44,228 nucleotides of DNA, from positions 1 to 44,228 of the forward strand of contig NZ_PGVA01000071.1 of NCBI RefSeq assembly GCF_002860125.1, read 5' to 3'. Numbering within the stretch: position 1 is the first letter of the stretch; every line of letters starts with the position of its first letter. The DNA is from Bacillus canaveralius. GTDB lineage: Bacteria > Bacillota > Bacilli > Bacillales > Cytobacillaceae. The translations under genes were made by a program, and so were the position numbers. This document shows, in pieces, positions 8,926 through 17,772 of the stretch. The notes beneath the pieces were generated by a model. That model made no database searches. It was not told where the DNA came from and saw only the letters and a list, made by a program, of their open reading frames with translations.

Positions 8926-9843
8926 TTGAACAGCTCAGCTCCTAAAATTACAAATTCTGAAAGCAAATACATGTCTCCGCAAAACAACAGACAGACCGTT
9001 GATAAGGCTAAATCTTACTGGGGATTAGTTGGAAAAAGGATAGTCACGAATAAAAGTGCCGTCATTGGAGCCTTGATCCTAATCATTTTTGTCTCAGCAT
9101 CGTTGCTTGCACCACTCATTGCCCCTCATCCGGTCGACGTAATGAAATTTGAACAGCGTTTCTTACCTCCGGGAGGAGATCATTTATTAGGAACAGATGA
9201 TTTTGGAAGAGACATCTTTTCCAGAATGCTGTATGGGGGTCGGGTTTCATTAATGATGGGCCTTGTTGCTGTACTTGTAGCAGGTATTATCGGAGTTACT
9301 TTAGGCATTATCTCAGGGTATTACCGCAAAATTGATCTCTACATTATGCAGTTTATGGACATTTTGCTGGCATTTCCATCCCTTTTGCTCGCGATCGCGA
9401 TTATAGCTGTGCTTGGAGTTGGTTTAACAAATGCGATGATTGCAGTTGCAATCTCTGTCATCCCCTCCTATGTACGGGTGGTGAGAGGAGCAGTATTGTC
9501 CATAAGGGAGAAAGAATATATTGAAGCTGTAAAAGCCCTTGGCGTTTCAGATTATAAAATAATTGTGAAACATGTACTTCCTAACGTTCTATCTCCAGTA
9601 ATCGTTTTATCGAGTTTACAATTTGGAACTAGTATTCTTGTTGCGGCAGCATTAAGCTTCTTAGGGCTCGGAGCACAGCCGCCAACCCCTGAATGGGGAG
9701 CTATGGCATATGTTGGAAAGGCGTTTTTAGGTCAGGCATGGTGGATGTCACTTTTCCCTGGACTGTCAATTATGTTGGTCGTTCTTGGATTTAACCTGCT
9801 TGGTGATGGCCTGCGGGATGCGCTCGATCCAAGACAAAAATAA
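8926..9843 (+). CDS. Peptide ABC transporter permease (DppC-like)
   Basis: A 305-aa membrane protein. TTG 8926 is favoured because AAGGGG lies 8 bases before it; a GTG at 8917 falls inside that ribosome site. The family block HLLGTDDFGRDIFSRMLYG (about residues 86-104) and the EAA loop (EYIEAVKALGVS) are clear. It has about six spans after a polar 35-residue N-terminus, as usual for DppC/OppC. Partner of the DppB-like permease in the same importer; the next ATPase gene starts 19 bases later. Confidence 0.92.
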   Translation: MNSSAPKITNSESKYMSPQNNRQTVDKAKSYWGLVGKRIVTNKSAVIGALILIIFVSASLLAPLIAPHPVDVMKFEQRFLPPGGDHLLGTDDFGRDIFSRMLYGGRVSLMMGLVAVLVAGIIGVTLGIISGYYRKIDLYIMQFMDILLAFPSLLLAIAIIAVLGVGLTNAMIAVAISVIPSYVRVVRGAVLSIREKEYIEAVKALGVSDYKIIVKHVLPNVLSPVIVLSSLQFGTSILVAAALSFLGLGAQPPTPEWGAMAYVGKAFLGQAWWMSLFPGLSIMLVVLGFNLLGDGLRDALDPRQK

Positions 9844-9862
9844 CCGTTCGGGAGTGATTATA

Positions 9863-10867
9863 ATGGTAACAAACCTTGTAGCAAAGGAAGAACTTCTCAA
9901 AGTCGAAGACCTTTCTATTAAATTTAAATCTGGAAAAAAACAGTTTGTGAATGCAGTCAGCCATGTGGACTTTACAATCCATAAAGGTGAAACACTTGCC
10001 TTGGTAGGTGAATCAGGCTGCGGCAAAAGTGTCACATCACTTTCGATTATGAGATTGATTACAAATAGTGTCGGGAAAATTGAAGGTAAAATCATTCTGA
10101 AAGAGAAAGATTTAAATCTCGTATCCGAAAAAAAGATGCGTTCCATACGCGGTAAAGATGTTTCGATGATTTTTCAGGAACCGATGACATCATTAAACCC
10201 CGTCCATAAAATTGGAAAACAAATTAGTGAAGTGTTAAAACTTCATACCGACATCTCAGGAGATGAATTAAAAAAACAGACTGTAGAAATGCTTGAAAAA
10301 GTTGGAATCGCTCGCCCTGAGAAAATTGTGAAAGAATATCCTCATCAGCTTTCGGGAGGGATTAGACAACGCGTCATGATTGCAATGGCAATGGCTTGTA
10401 ATCCTAGCCTGCTGATTGCAGATGAACCCACAACAGCGCTGGATGTGACAATTCAGGCCCAGATTTTGGATTTAATGAATGATCTTAAAAAGAACTATGA
10501 TACAGCAATCCTATTAATTACTCACGATTTAGGTGTTGTTGCAGAAATGGCGGACCGGGTAATGGTCATGTATTATGGCCAAATTGTCGAAGAGACCGAT
10601 ATAAAAACAATATTCAAAAATCCACAGCATCCCTATACAATTGGTCTATTAAACTCGATCCCCAGACTTGAAGGCGAAATGGATAGTCTTCAGCCAATTG
10701 AAGGAAATGTACCAAATATCGGGGAAGTGACGAAAGGCTGCCCATTTTTCTCTCGTTGCACACACGCCGATTCCAGATGTCTAGAAGAAAACCCGCCTCT
10801 TGTAAAAACAGATAAAGGACACTCTGTAAGATGCTGGTTATATATTAATGAGGAGGTGTTAACATGA
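9863..10867 (+). CDS. Peptide ABC transporter ATPase (DppD-like)
   Basis: A 334-aa ATPase starting at ATG 9863 after GGGAGTG. Walker A GESGCGKS is near residues 49-56, Q-loop FQEPMTSLNP, signature LSGGIRQR, Walker B LLIADEPTTALD and the switch His in LLITHDLG. The C-terminal oligopeptide-transporter extension contains the Cys cluster GCPFFSRCTH...C typical of DppD/OppD. It hydrolyses ATP at the cytoplasmic face to drive peptide import. Its stop overlaps the next start (ATGA at 10864-10867), so the two ATPases are translationally coupled. Confidence 0.93.
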   Translation: MVTNLVAKEELLKVEDLSIKFKSGKKQFVNAVSHVDFTIHKGETLALVGESGCGKSVTSLSIMRLITNSVGKIEGKIILKEKDLNLVSEKKMRSIRGKDVSMIFQEPMTSLNPVHKIGKQISEVLKLHTDISGDELKKQTVEMLEKVGIARPEKIVKEYPHQLSGGIRQRVMIAMAMACNPSLLIADEPTTALDVTIQAQILDLMNDLKKNYDTAILLITHDLGVVAEMADRVMVMYYGQIVEETDIKTIFKNPQHPYTIGLLNSIPRLEGEMDSLQPIEGNVPNIGEVTKGCPFFSRCTHADSRCLEENPPLVKTDKGHSVRCWLYINEEVLT

Positions 10868-11856
10868 GTGAAATACTACTGGAGGTGAAGGATCTTAAAA
10901 CATACTTTCCTATTAACAATGGTTTCTTTTCCAGAAGAAAAGATTTTGTTAAGGCTGTGGATGGGATTTCGTTCAACCTGCGTAAAGGAGAAACCTTAGG
11001 GATTGTTGGTGAAAGCGGCTGCGGGAAGTCAACAACCGGAAGAAGCATATTGAAGTTAATTGAACCGACAAGCGGAGAAATCTATTTTGATGGAAGGGAC
11101 ATCTTAACCTTAAAAAAAAATGAGATGAGAAAACTCCGCAAGCAAATGCAAATTGTTTTTCAGGACCCCTTTGCCTCTTTAAATCCGCGTCTGCGAATTG
11201 CTTCTATTTTAGATGAAGCATTAGCAACGCATAACATTGTTAGAAATGGCACAGAGCGCAAGGAAAAAGTATTAGAAATCTTGGAGATGGTAGGTTTAAA
11301 CGCTTCTCATGCCGATCGCTATCCACATGAATTCAGCGGCGGACAAAGACAAAGAATTGGCATCGCCCGTGCTATCGCGGTAAATCCATCCTTGATTATC
11401 GCTGATGAGCCAGTTTCTGCATTGGATGTTTCGATTCAAGCGCAAATTCTTAACTTGTTTCAAAAGCTCCAGAAACAGTTAGGTTTAACATACATTTTCA
11501 TCGCCCATGATTTAAGTGTGGTAAAACATATAAGTGACAGAATTGGAGTTATGTATTTAGGAAGAATGGTAGAGTTTGCTGATAAAAAACAATTGTTTGC
11601 TGAACCATTGCATCCGTACACAAAAGCATTAATGTCTTCTGTTCCAGTTCCCGATCCTGAAATGATTAAGAAAGAACGGATTATTTTAAAAGGGGATATC
11701 CCAAATCCCGCAAATCCTCCGCAAGGATGCACATTCCATCCACGGTGCTTTGCATGTATGGATATATGTAAAACAAAGAAACCACGAAACATCGAGGCCA
11801 AGCCAGGCCAGTTTGTGGCTTGTCATTTATATGATCCCGAAATATTACAAGGATAA
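10864..11856 (+). CDS. Peptide ABC transporter ATPase (DppF-like)
   Basis: A 330-aa ATPase, ATG 10864 overlapping the previous stop, with GAGGAGGTG upstream. Walker A GESGCGKST (around residues 47-55), Q-loop FQDPFASLNP, signature FSGGQRQR, Walker B LIIADEPVSALD and the switch His (FIAHDLS) are all intact. The C-terminal GCTFHPRCFACMDIC segment is the oligopeptide-ABC extension. Pairs with the DppD-like ATPase; completes a five-component importer. The racemase gene follows after 35 bases. Confidence 0.93.
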   Translation: MSEILLEVKDLKTYFPINNGFFSRRKDFVKAVDGISFNLRKGETLGIVGESGCGKSTTGRSILKLIEPTSGEIYFDGRDILTLKKNEMRKLRKQMQIVFQDPFASLNPRLRIASILDEALATHNIVRNGTERKEKVLEILEMVGLNASHADRYPHEFSGGQRQRIGIARAIAVNPSLIIADEPVSALDVSIQAQILNLFQKLQKQLGLTYIFIAHDLSVVKHISDRIGVMYLGRMVEFADKKQLFAEPLHPYTKALMSSVPVPDPEMIKKERIILKGDIPNPANPPQGCTFHPRCFACMDICKTKKPRNIEAKPGQFVACHLYDPEILQG

Positions 11857-11891
11857 GAGCAAAACTACACATTTAATTAGGAAGTGAGTAT

Positions 11892-13019
11892 ATGGACATC
11901 AATCAAGTTCAATTACAACGTATTAAAATACCTTTAAAATCTCCGTTTGCAACAAGCTTTGGAAGGGTGACTGAAAAAGATATTATTATTGTCCGGGTTT
12001 ACGGGGAAGATCACGTTGGTTTTGCGGAAAGTGTCGCAATGCCTTATCCGATTTATAATGAAGAAACAACCGGCACAGTGTGGCACTTGCTTGAGAGCTT
12101 TTTAGTCCCGCAGCTATTAGATAAAGGAATTCAGAAACCACAAGATGTCTCAGACATGTTTTCATACGTTCGCCGGAATAACATGGCGAAAGCAGCGTTA
12201 GAAATGGCAGTTTGGGATTTATACAGTAAGCAAAATGGCAAGACGCTTGCTGGAGCATTAGGAGGCCAGCGTACAGAAATTGAAGTAGGCGTCAGCATTG
12301 GAATAGAAGACAGTATTGATAATCTATTAGAAAAAGTTGAAGGCTTTATAGATGAAGGATATAGAAAAATCAAAGTGAAAATAAAGCCCGGTTGGGATAT
12401 TAAACCGCTGGAGGCTATTCGTCGTAAATTCGGAAATCACATTCCGCTTATGGCTGATGCTAACTCTGCTTATACCCTTAATGATAAGGAACTATTAAAA
12501 GAACTAGACCAGTTTGGTTTAATCATGGTCGAGCAGCCATTGGCCCATGATGATATTATTGATCATGCCAAACTTCAGGCAGAATTGGCAACGCCCATCT
12601 GTTTAGATGAAAGCATTCATTCTGTGGAAGACGCAAGAAAGGCGATAGAAATAAACGCATGCAAAATTATCAATATCAAGATTGGCAGAGTTGGCGGCTT
12701 AACTGAAGCGATCAAAATTCATGATCTATGTGCGGAAAAAAATATTCCTGTATGGTGCGGCGGAATGCTTGAAGCAGGAATCGGGAGGGCTCATAACATT
12801 GCTATTGCATCATTAAACAATTTTACCATTCCCGGGGATACCTCTGCGTCCAGTCGTTATTTTCATAAAGATATCATTTTACCTGAAGTAACTCTTTCAA
12901 AACCAGGATTTATTGCTGTTCCAGAACAACCGGGAATCGGATTTGATATTGATAATGAAGTTATCAATCAGCTTATTTTTGATGAAAAAGTATTTAAAAA
13001 GGAAACGATAACCCGTTAA
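11892..13019 (+). CDS. N-acylamino-acid racemase / o-succinylbenzoate synthase-like enolase
   Basis: A 375-aa enolase-superfamily enzyme of the MenC/NSAR branch. All active-site residues are present at the numbering used for characterised NSARs: K161 and K163 (KVKIKPG), D189 (MADAN), E214 (VEQP), D239 (CLDES) and K263 (INIKIG). The two lysines are the acid/base pair on either face of the alpha carbon, and D189/E214/D239 bind Mg2+. OSBS and NSAR activities cannot be separated by these residues. No menaquinone genes are nearby, while a GNAT and an M20 deacylase follow at once, so racemisation of N-acyl (N-succinyl) amino acids is the better reading. Start ATG 11892 follows AGGAAGTGAG. Confidence 0.9.
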   Translation: MDINQVQLQRIKIPLKSPFATSFGRVTEKDIIIVRVYGEDHVGFAESVAMPYPIYNEETTGTVWHLLESFLVPQLLDKGIQKPQDVSDMFSYVRRNNMAKAALEMAVWDLYSKQNGKTLAGALGGQRTEIEVGVSIGIEDSIDNLLEKVEGFIDEGYRKIKVKIKPGWDIKPLEAIRRKFGNHIPLMADANSAYTLNDKELLKELDQFGLIMVEQPLAHDDIIDHAKLQAELATPICLDESIHSVEDARKAIEINACKIINIKIGRVGGLTEAIKIHDLCAEKNIPVWCGGMLEAGIGRAHNIAIASLNNFTIPGDTSASSRYFHKDIILPEVTLSKPGFIAVPEQPGIGFDIDNEVINQLIFDEKVFKKETITR

Positions 13020-13075
13020 GCTGTCGCCCCGGGGTAATAATACATGCCTGAAATAAGAGTGGGGGGATCCTGCAG

Positions 13076-13918
13076 ATGGCAATGACAAAACAAATCGTTT
13101 ATAAACATATACAAGATTTAAAGGAAATTGAAGAAGTTGTGTCTTTCCAGGAAGAAATTTGGAGCAGAGATACTGTTACACCTCTTCCACAGCTTTTAGC
13201 TGCTTGCCACCATGGCGGTAGTGTCATAGGAGCGTTTGATCACGGCGATTTGGTGGGCTTCTCGTATGGTTTTTCCGGATATAAAGATGGTCAACCTTAT
13301 TTGATCTCACATATGACGGCCGTCAATCCGAAGTATCAAAATCTGGGCATTGGATTAAAGTTAAAGTTGAAACAAAGAGAATGGGCCATTGAATACGGTT
13401 ACCAAAAAATTGTATGGACCTATGATCCATTAGAAGCTAGAAATGCTTATTTTAACCTTAACAAGCTTGGAGCATACACGAAAACCTATATTGAATCTTA
13501 TTATGGGGAGATGAACGACAAGCTAAATCGAGGCTTGCCAACTGATCGTCTCTTAGCTGAATGGGATATTTGCTCGATTCGGGTAACGAACGCGCTTGAA
13601 GGAACACTTCAGAATGAGTTTTCTGCAAAAAAGTATCAACCGCTTCTAGGCTGGCGTGAATCAGGTGACATTCCGATTCCGCTTGATGAAGTAATAATCG
13701 CAAATGACAGAGGTTATTTAGTACCTGTTCCCGCCTACTTTCAATGCTTGAAACAAGTGAATAATGAAGCTGCAAAAGCATGGAGATATAAGTTGAGGAA
13801 TGTAGTATCTGATGCATTCTCAAAAGGATACAGAGCAACCGGAATCTTAAGGAATAGCCAATCCAATGTACATTTTTATATTATTGAACATCACAATACG
13901 GAGGCATTACATGATTGA
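13076..13918 (+). CDS. GNAT acyltransferase, probable D-amino-acid N-acyl(succinyl)transferase
   Basis: A 280-aa protein with an N-terminal GNAT domain: the AcCoA-binding motif is LISHMTAVNPKYQNLGIG (76-93), followed by the second conserved segment TYDPLEARNAYFNLNKLG (115-132). The C-terminal half is longer than in typical 150-aa GNATs and matches the layout of the larger GNATs found beside NSAR genes. In the described Geobacillus kaustophilus pathway such a protein succinylates D-amino acids before racemisation. ATG 13076 (or 13082) follows the G-rich site GTGGGGGG. Its stop lies inside the start of the M20 gene (8-base overlap), so the two are made together. Confidence 0.82.
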   Translation: MAMTKQIVYKHIQDLKEIEEVVSFQEEIWSRDTVTPLPQLLAACHHGGSVIGAFDHGDLVGFSYGFSGYKDGQPYLISHMTAVNPKYQNLGIGLKLKLKQREWAIEYGYQKIVWTYDPLEARNAYFNLNKLGAYTKTYIESYYGEMNDKLNRGLPTDRLLAEWDICSIRVTNALEGTLQNEFSAKKYQPLLGWRESGDIPIPLDEVIIANDRGYLVPVPAYFQCLKQVNNEAAKAWRYKLRNVVSDAFSKGYRATGILRNSQSNVHFYIIEHHNTEALHD

Positions 13919-15098
13919 ACAAATTAAAAATTGGGTGGATCAACATACAGAGTTAATTACCTCAACCTATCATTATTTGCATGCAAACGCGGAAATCAGT
14001 TGGAAAGAAGAAAACACAACCGAGTACTTATGCCAACAATTACAACTGATGGATATTCCTTTTGAAACCTTTAATGATCACACAGGCGTGATCGGGTATT
14101 GGGGAAATAGCGAAGAAGGACCCACGGTTGGCATCAGAGCGGATATTGATGCTTTATTTCAGCTCGTAGATGGAGAGTGGAGAGCCAATCATTCATGCGG
14201 CCATGATGCACATATGACGATGGTCCTCCATGCCATTTCTTGCTTAAAGGCAGCAAGCTTTAAACCGAAAGGCCTTATCAAAATCATCTTTCAGCCTGCA
14301 GAGGAATCCGGCAAAGGTGCCAATGCATTGATTGAAAAAGGAGTCATCAATGATATTGATTATTTGCTTGGCATTCATGTACGCCCTGTCCAGGAATTGC
14401 GCCATGGCCAGGCTGCGCCGGCGATCTATCACGGGTCCACAACTTTATTAAGGGGTCGAATTAGAGGAGTTCAGGCTCATGGCTCACGGCCAAATCTTGG
14501 AGTTAATGTGGTGGATTCTCTTTCGGCCATTATTCAGGCAGTGAACGCAGTCAGGATTGACCCGACTATTTCAGCATCTGCAAAAGTGACGATGGTTAAG
14601 GCAGGCGGTGATAATTTAAATATTATTCCCGACTATGCTGAATTTGGAATCGATGTGCGGGCCCAACAAAATAAAGCCATGGATGAACTTTTAATACAAA
14701 TTCATCATGCAGTTTATTCAGCTGGCGTTGCTAATGGAGCAGAAGTTGAGTTGGAAACGCTTGCGACAATGGTAGCTGCAGAATCCAGTCCGGTAATTGA
14801 GGAATTTGTGAAAGAGGCAATTGTTGATGCACTTGGTGCAGACGCTTTAGCAAAGCCGGCAGTTACACCAGGTGGGGAAGATTTTCATTTTTACAAAAAC
14901 GCATTTCCTCATATACATGCAGCCATGGTAGGTCTCGGTACGGACTTACAGCCAGGTTTGCATCATCCAAATATGAGCTTTAACCTGGATTCTTTACAGA
15001 ATGGTGTAAAAATTTTAGCTATTTCTATATTAAAGATATTAAGACAGAGTGAAAAGACTGTGAAGCAAAGCATTCCGGCTATAGAAAAATTGTTGTGA
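13911..15098 (+). CDS. M20 family amidohydrolase (N-acyl-L-amino-acid deacylase type)
   Basis: A 395-aa cytoplasmic di-metal peptidase/deacylase. ATG 13911 follows ACGGAGG and overlaps the previous gene by 8 bases. Metal-site motifs: GIRADIDAL (74-82), HSCGHDAHM (94-102), QPAEESGKGA (128-137) and a C-terminal HHPNMSFN. This is the M20D aminoacylase/hippuricase layout with its small lid domain in the middle. Immediately after the racemase and GNAT it would release free L-amino acid from the N-acyl-L product, making the D-to-L conversion irreversible. The exact acyl group (succinyl or acetyl) cannot be told from the sequence. Confidence 0.88.
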   Translation: MIEQIKNWVDQHTELITSTYHYLHANAEISWKEENTTEYLCQQLQLMDIPFETFNDHTGVIGYWGNSEEGPTVGIRADIDALFQLVDGEWRANHSCGHDAHMTMVLHAISCLKAASFKPKGLIKIIFQPAEESGKGANALIEKGVINDIDYLLGIHVRPVQELRHGQAAPAIYHGSTTLLRGRIRGVQAHGSRPNLGVNVVDSLSAIIQAVNAVRIDPTISASAKVTMVKAGGDNLNIIPDYAEFGIDVRAQQNKAMDELLIQIHHAVYSAGVANGAEVELETLATMVAAESSPVIEEFVKEAIVDALGADALAKPAVTPGGEDFHFYKNAFPHIHAAMVGLGTDLQPGLHHPNMSFNLDSLQNGVKILAISILKILRQSEKTVKQSIPAIEKLL

Positions 15099-15166
15099 GA
15101 ATACAAGAATACTTGTATCAAGATAATCTAATGATTTTTAACCCATATATAAGGAGGAAACTTGAA

Positions 15167-16594
15167 ATGAAAACCGGATTTAAAGAGTTTGAAGTGGCTG
15201 CGCAAAAATTAGTCGAAAAACATCACATTCCAGGCGCCTCAGTAGCAATCGCCCAAGAAGGACAAATCGTTTATCATAAAGGATTTGGATTCCGCAACGT
15301 TGAGAAATCATTACCAATTACAGAAGACACAGTCTTCGGGATCGGCTCCGTGACGAAATCATTTACTTGCGTCGCTATTATGCAGCTGCAGGAAGCAGGA
15401 AAACTAAATGTTCTGGATCCTGTGGTCAAATATTTGCCAGAATTCAAGGTTAAAGATGAAAATGCTCTAACAGAGATCAACATTCACCATTTTATGACAC
15501 ACTCTTCAGGATTGCCACCAATGTCCTCGCTATTTTATGCCATGAAAAGGTCAATGGATATTGACCCGCATGCAGACAAATATCCAGGCCTTGATATCGA
15601 GAAAAAAGATCATGAACCAATCGACACATATGACCAATTGATGGAATTCATCGCAAACCAGGAGTTTGAACTATTAGGCGCTCCGGGCACACACTTCAGT
15701 TATTCTAATGATGCATATGCTTTGTTGGGAACCATCATTGAACGAGTCAGCGGAATAAGCTATGAGCAATATGTATATGACCATATTCTGAATCCTTGCG
15801 GCATGGAAAACAGTTTTTTTACGATCGATGAGTACCAAGAATATGAAAATATCACAACATGTTATGTAATAGACCAGAGTGACGGAAATAAATCTGTTAT
15901 AACTGCTCCTGTTTGGTGGGATTCTCCATCAATGAGGGCAGCAGGGTTTTTGAAATCTACTGCCAACGATATGCTAAAATACGCTGAAATCTTCCGTAAC
16001 AAAGGCGTAGTAAACGAAAAGAGAATCCTTACTGAGGAAAGTGTAAATGAAATGATTAAGCCGCATATTCAAACACAGCCAGGAAGATTTTACGGCTATG
16101 GGTTAATGATTACTCCTGATTATTTTGGAACTCTGCTCGTAGAACACGGCGGGGCTTTAAAGGCAATCGCAGCCCAGATGAGCATCCTGCCTGAAAAAGG
16201 TGTTTCTGGTGTCGTCCTGACGAACTTAGCGGGTGCGCCTGCTTCCCGGATTATGCAACTTGCATTCAATACTTATGAAGGCAGAGAAGTAGAAGCAACA
16301 CATATAACTTTTGAAGAATATAACATTGCGGCAGAGCAACTCGAGTTGTATCAAGGAGAATATCTATCCAATGAAGGAATGAAATTAGCCATTGAAATTA
16401 AAGACGGGGCACCAATCCTTATTTCTCAAAATGGTGAAATTCCAATCATATTTGTCAAAGAAAATGTCTTTATTGCTTATGTTAACGACTCGACCGAAAT
16501 CGCTGAGATATTAGTAGATGAGAACGGTCATCCATATGGGATTTCTTATCACTTTAGACAATTCCCTAAGATAGCCAGCAAACAAACGATTTAA
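15167..16594 (+). CDS. Serine hydrolase, class C beta-lactamase / D-aminopeptidase-like
   Basis: A 475-aa protein starting at ATG 15167 behind AAGGAGGAAAC; upstream in-frame starts lack a ribosome site. The three class C/DD-peptidase motifs are intact: S61-V-T-K64, Y179-S-N181 and H327-G-G. Residues about 400-475 form an extra C-terminal domain of the kind seen in D-aminopeptidase-type and uncharacterised members. There is no signal peptide or N-terminal membrane span, so it should act inside the cell, which argues against a resistance beta-lactamase and for hydrolysis of imported D-residue peptides or amides (inference). Confidence 0.85.
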   Translation: MKTGFKEFEVAAQKLVEKHHIPGASVAIAQEGQIVYHKGFGFRNVEKSLPITEDTVFGIGSVTKSFTCVAIMQLQEAGKLNVLDPVVKYLPEFKVKDENALTEINIHHFMTHSSGLPPMSSLFYAMKRSMDIDPHADKYPGLDIEKKDHEPIDTYDQLMEFIANQEFELLGAPGTHFSYSNDAYALLGTIIERVSGISYEQYVYDHILNPCGMENSFFTIDEYQEYENITTCYVIDQSDGNKSVITAPVWWDSPSMRAAGFLKSTANDMLKYAEIFRNKGVVNEKRILTEESVNEMIKPHIQTQPGRFYGYGLMITPDYFGTLLVEHGGALKAIAAQMSILPEKGVSGVVLTNLAGAPASRIMQLAFNTYEGREVEATHITFEEYNIAAEQLELYQGEYLSNEGMKLAIEIKDGAPILISQNGEIPIIFVKENVFIAYVNDSTEIAEILVDENGHPYGISYHFRQFPKIASKQTI

Positions 16595-16604
16595 GTCTTT
16601 TGTG

Positions 16605-16627
16605 TCCGGGCCTTTTTAAAGCCTGGA
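16605..16627 (+). repeat. Intergenic inverted repeat
   Basis: Ten-position stem (16605-16614 with 16618-16627) with one mismatch and one G-T pair around a 3-base loop, between the two serine hydrolase genes. No T-run follows, so a terminator is unlikely; RNA processing or partial attenuation is possible. Confidence 0.45.
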
Positions 16628-16664
16628 TACAGAAAAATACTAAAATATGAAAGGAAGAAAGGTT

Positions 16665-17558
16665 ATGAGTTTACAGAATCGTTTGGAAGAAGTTTTACAT
16701 GATGCAACGGGTAACTTCGGAGTTTACGTGAAGCATCTGGAATCTGGAGAGACTGCCGCAATCAATCAAAACCGTTTTTTTCAAGCCGCTAGTGTGTTTA
16801 AGGTTCCGATATTGGCGACATTATACCGCGATGCGGAAATGAACAGGGTAGATCTGCATCAGCGTATTCGTTTAGAAGAAAAAGATTTAGTTAATGGGTC
16901 GGGAATCTTTAGGGAGTTGATCCCTGTTGAAGTGACAATAAAAAATTTAGCAACAATGATGATCATTGTCAGTGATAATGTGGGTACTGATAAAATCCTA
17001 CAGATTATTGGCAAGGAAACTGTCAATCAATATATGAAAGAAATTGGTTTAAATAATACCTACATCCGATTTAGTTGTTGGGAGCTTCTTTGCTCATGTG
17101 TTGGGCTTCAGCCCCAGAGTTTTTCGCTTGAAGTTTACCATGACATTAATCGTCGTTTCAAAAATGGTGAAATCGATTCTAATTCAATTGTTTTCCAGGA
17201 GAGCATTGAAAACAATGTAACCACTGCAGCCGATATTGCGAAACTATTACAATTAATTGCGTCTAAACAACTCATCTCGCAACATGCTTGTGATGATATG
17301 TTTGAAATTCTGGCCAAACAGCAATTTAGAAATAGAATACCGAACTTATTGCCGGAAAATACGATTGTTGGCCACAAAACAGGTACTGTTGCAAGTGTGG
17401 TTAATGACGCAGGAATTGTAAAACTCCCGGATAAAAAAGGGACATTAATTATTACAGCTTTTTCAATTGGGAACAAAACTGAAGCAGAAGGTGCGAGGAA
17501 AATTGCGGAATTATCCAAAGCTGCTTATGATCACTTCCTTAACAGGGTTACGGTGTAA
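16665..17558 (+). CDS. Class A beta-lactamase-like serine hydrolase, cytoplasmic
   Basis: A 297-aa protein; ATG 16665 is preferred to 16647 because AAGGAAG lies about 9 bases upstream. Motifs of the penicillin-recognising fold: S43-V-F-K46, S103-D-N105 and K238-T-G240. I do not find the omega-loop ExELN motif that carries Glu166 in true class A beta-lactamases, although the following TTAAD helix is recognisable (186-190). No signal peptide. Two Cys-containing segments (SCWELLCSC, 137-145) are unusual. It is best read as a diverged hydrolase recruited to peptide or amide catabolism; calling it a beta-lactamase would overstate the evidence. Confidence 0.8.
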   Translation: MSLQNRLEEVLHDATGNFGVYVKHLESGETAAINQNRFFQAASVFKVPILATLYRDAEMNRVDLHQRIRLEEKDLVNGSGIFRELIPVEVTIKNLATMMIIVSDNVGTDKILQIIGKETVNQYMKEIGLNNTYIRFSCWELLCSCVGLQPQSFSLEVYHDINRRFKNGEIDSNSIVFQESIENNVTTAADIAKLLQLIASKQLISQHACDDMFEILAKQQFRNRIPNLLPENTIVGHKTGTVASVVNDAGIVKLPDKKGTLIITAFSIGNKTEAEGARKIAELSKAAYDHFLNRVTV

Positions 17559-17680
17559 TAAGTAAACAGATGCCCAGGCTACTAGTGTAGGAGTTTTATA
17601 ACACAAACTGCTTTAGCCCGGTAAAAAAAACATTATGATTGAAGAAGTACATCCGAAAAACTGGCAACGGTCGAGGACGG

Positions 17681-17706
17681 ACGTTACAAATTGTAACGTT
17701 CTTTTT
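17681..17706 (+). terminator. Hairpin with T-run upstream of the rpiR-like gene
   Basis: Perfect 8-bp arms (17681-17688 and 17692-17699) around three bases, followed by TTCTTTTTT. It may end the upstream catabolic transcript. Because the arms read ACGTTACA/TGTAACGT symmetrically, a regulator-binding site is also possible. Confidence 0.55.
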
Positions 17707-17772
17707 TCTAAAAAGGTCTTTTTTGTTAATCCCAGCATTGCCTGGTTAATTATAAGAAAGGAATACGCTCCT

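Noticed and set aside
11892-13019. Menaquinone-pathway o-succinylbenzoate synthase
   Set aside because: The active site cannot exclude it, but there are no men genes nearby and the GNAT and M20 neighbours point to N-acylamino-acid racemase.
16665-17558. Antibiotic-resistance class A beta-lactamase
   Set aside because: No signal peptide, no visible omega-loop Glu motif, and located in a catabolic cluster; treated as a diverged serine hydrolase.
17635-17772. 46-codon N-terminal extension of the RpiR regulator
   Set aside because: It crosses a hairpin with T-run and lacks a ribosome site; ATG 17773 has AGAAAGGA upstream and gives the family start.
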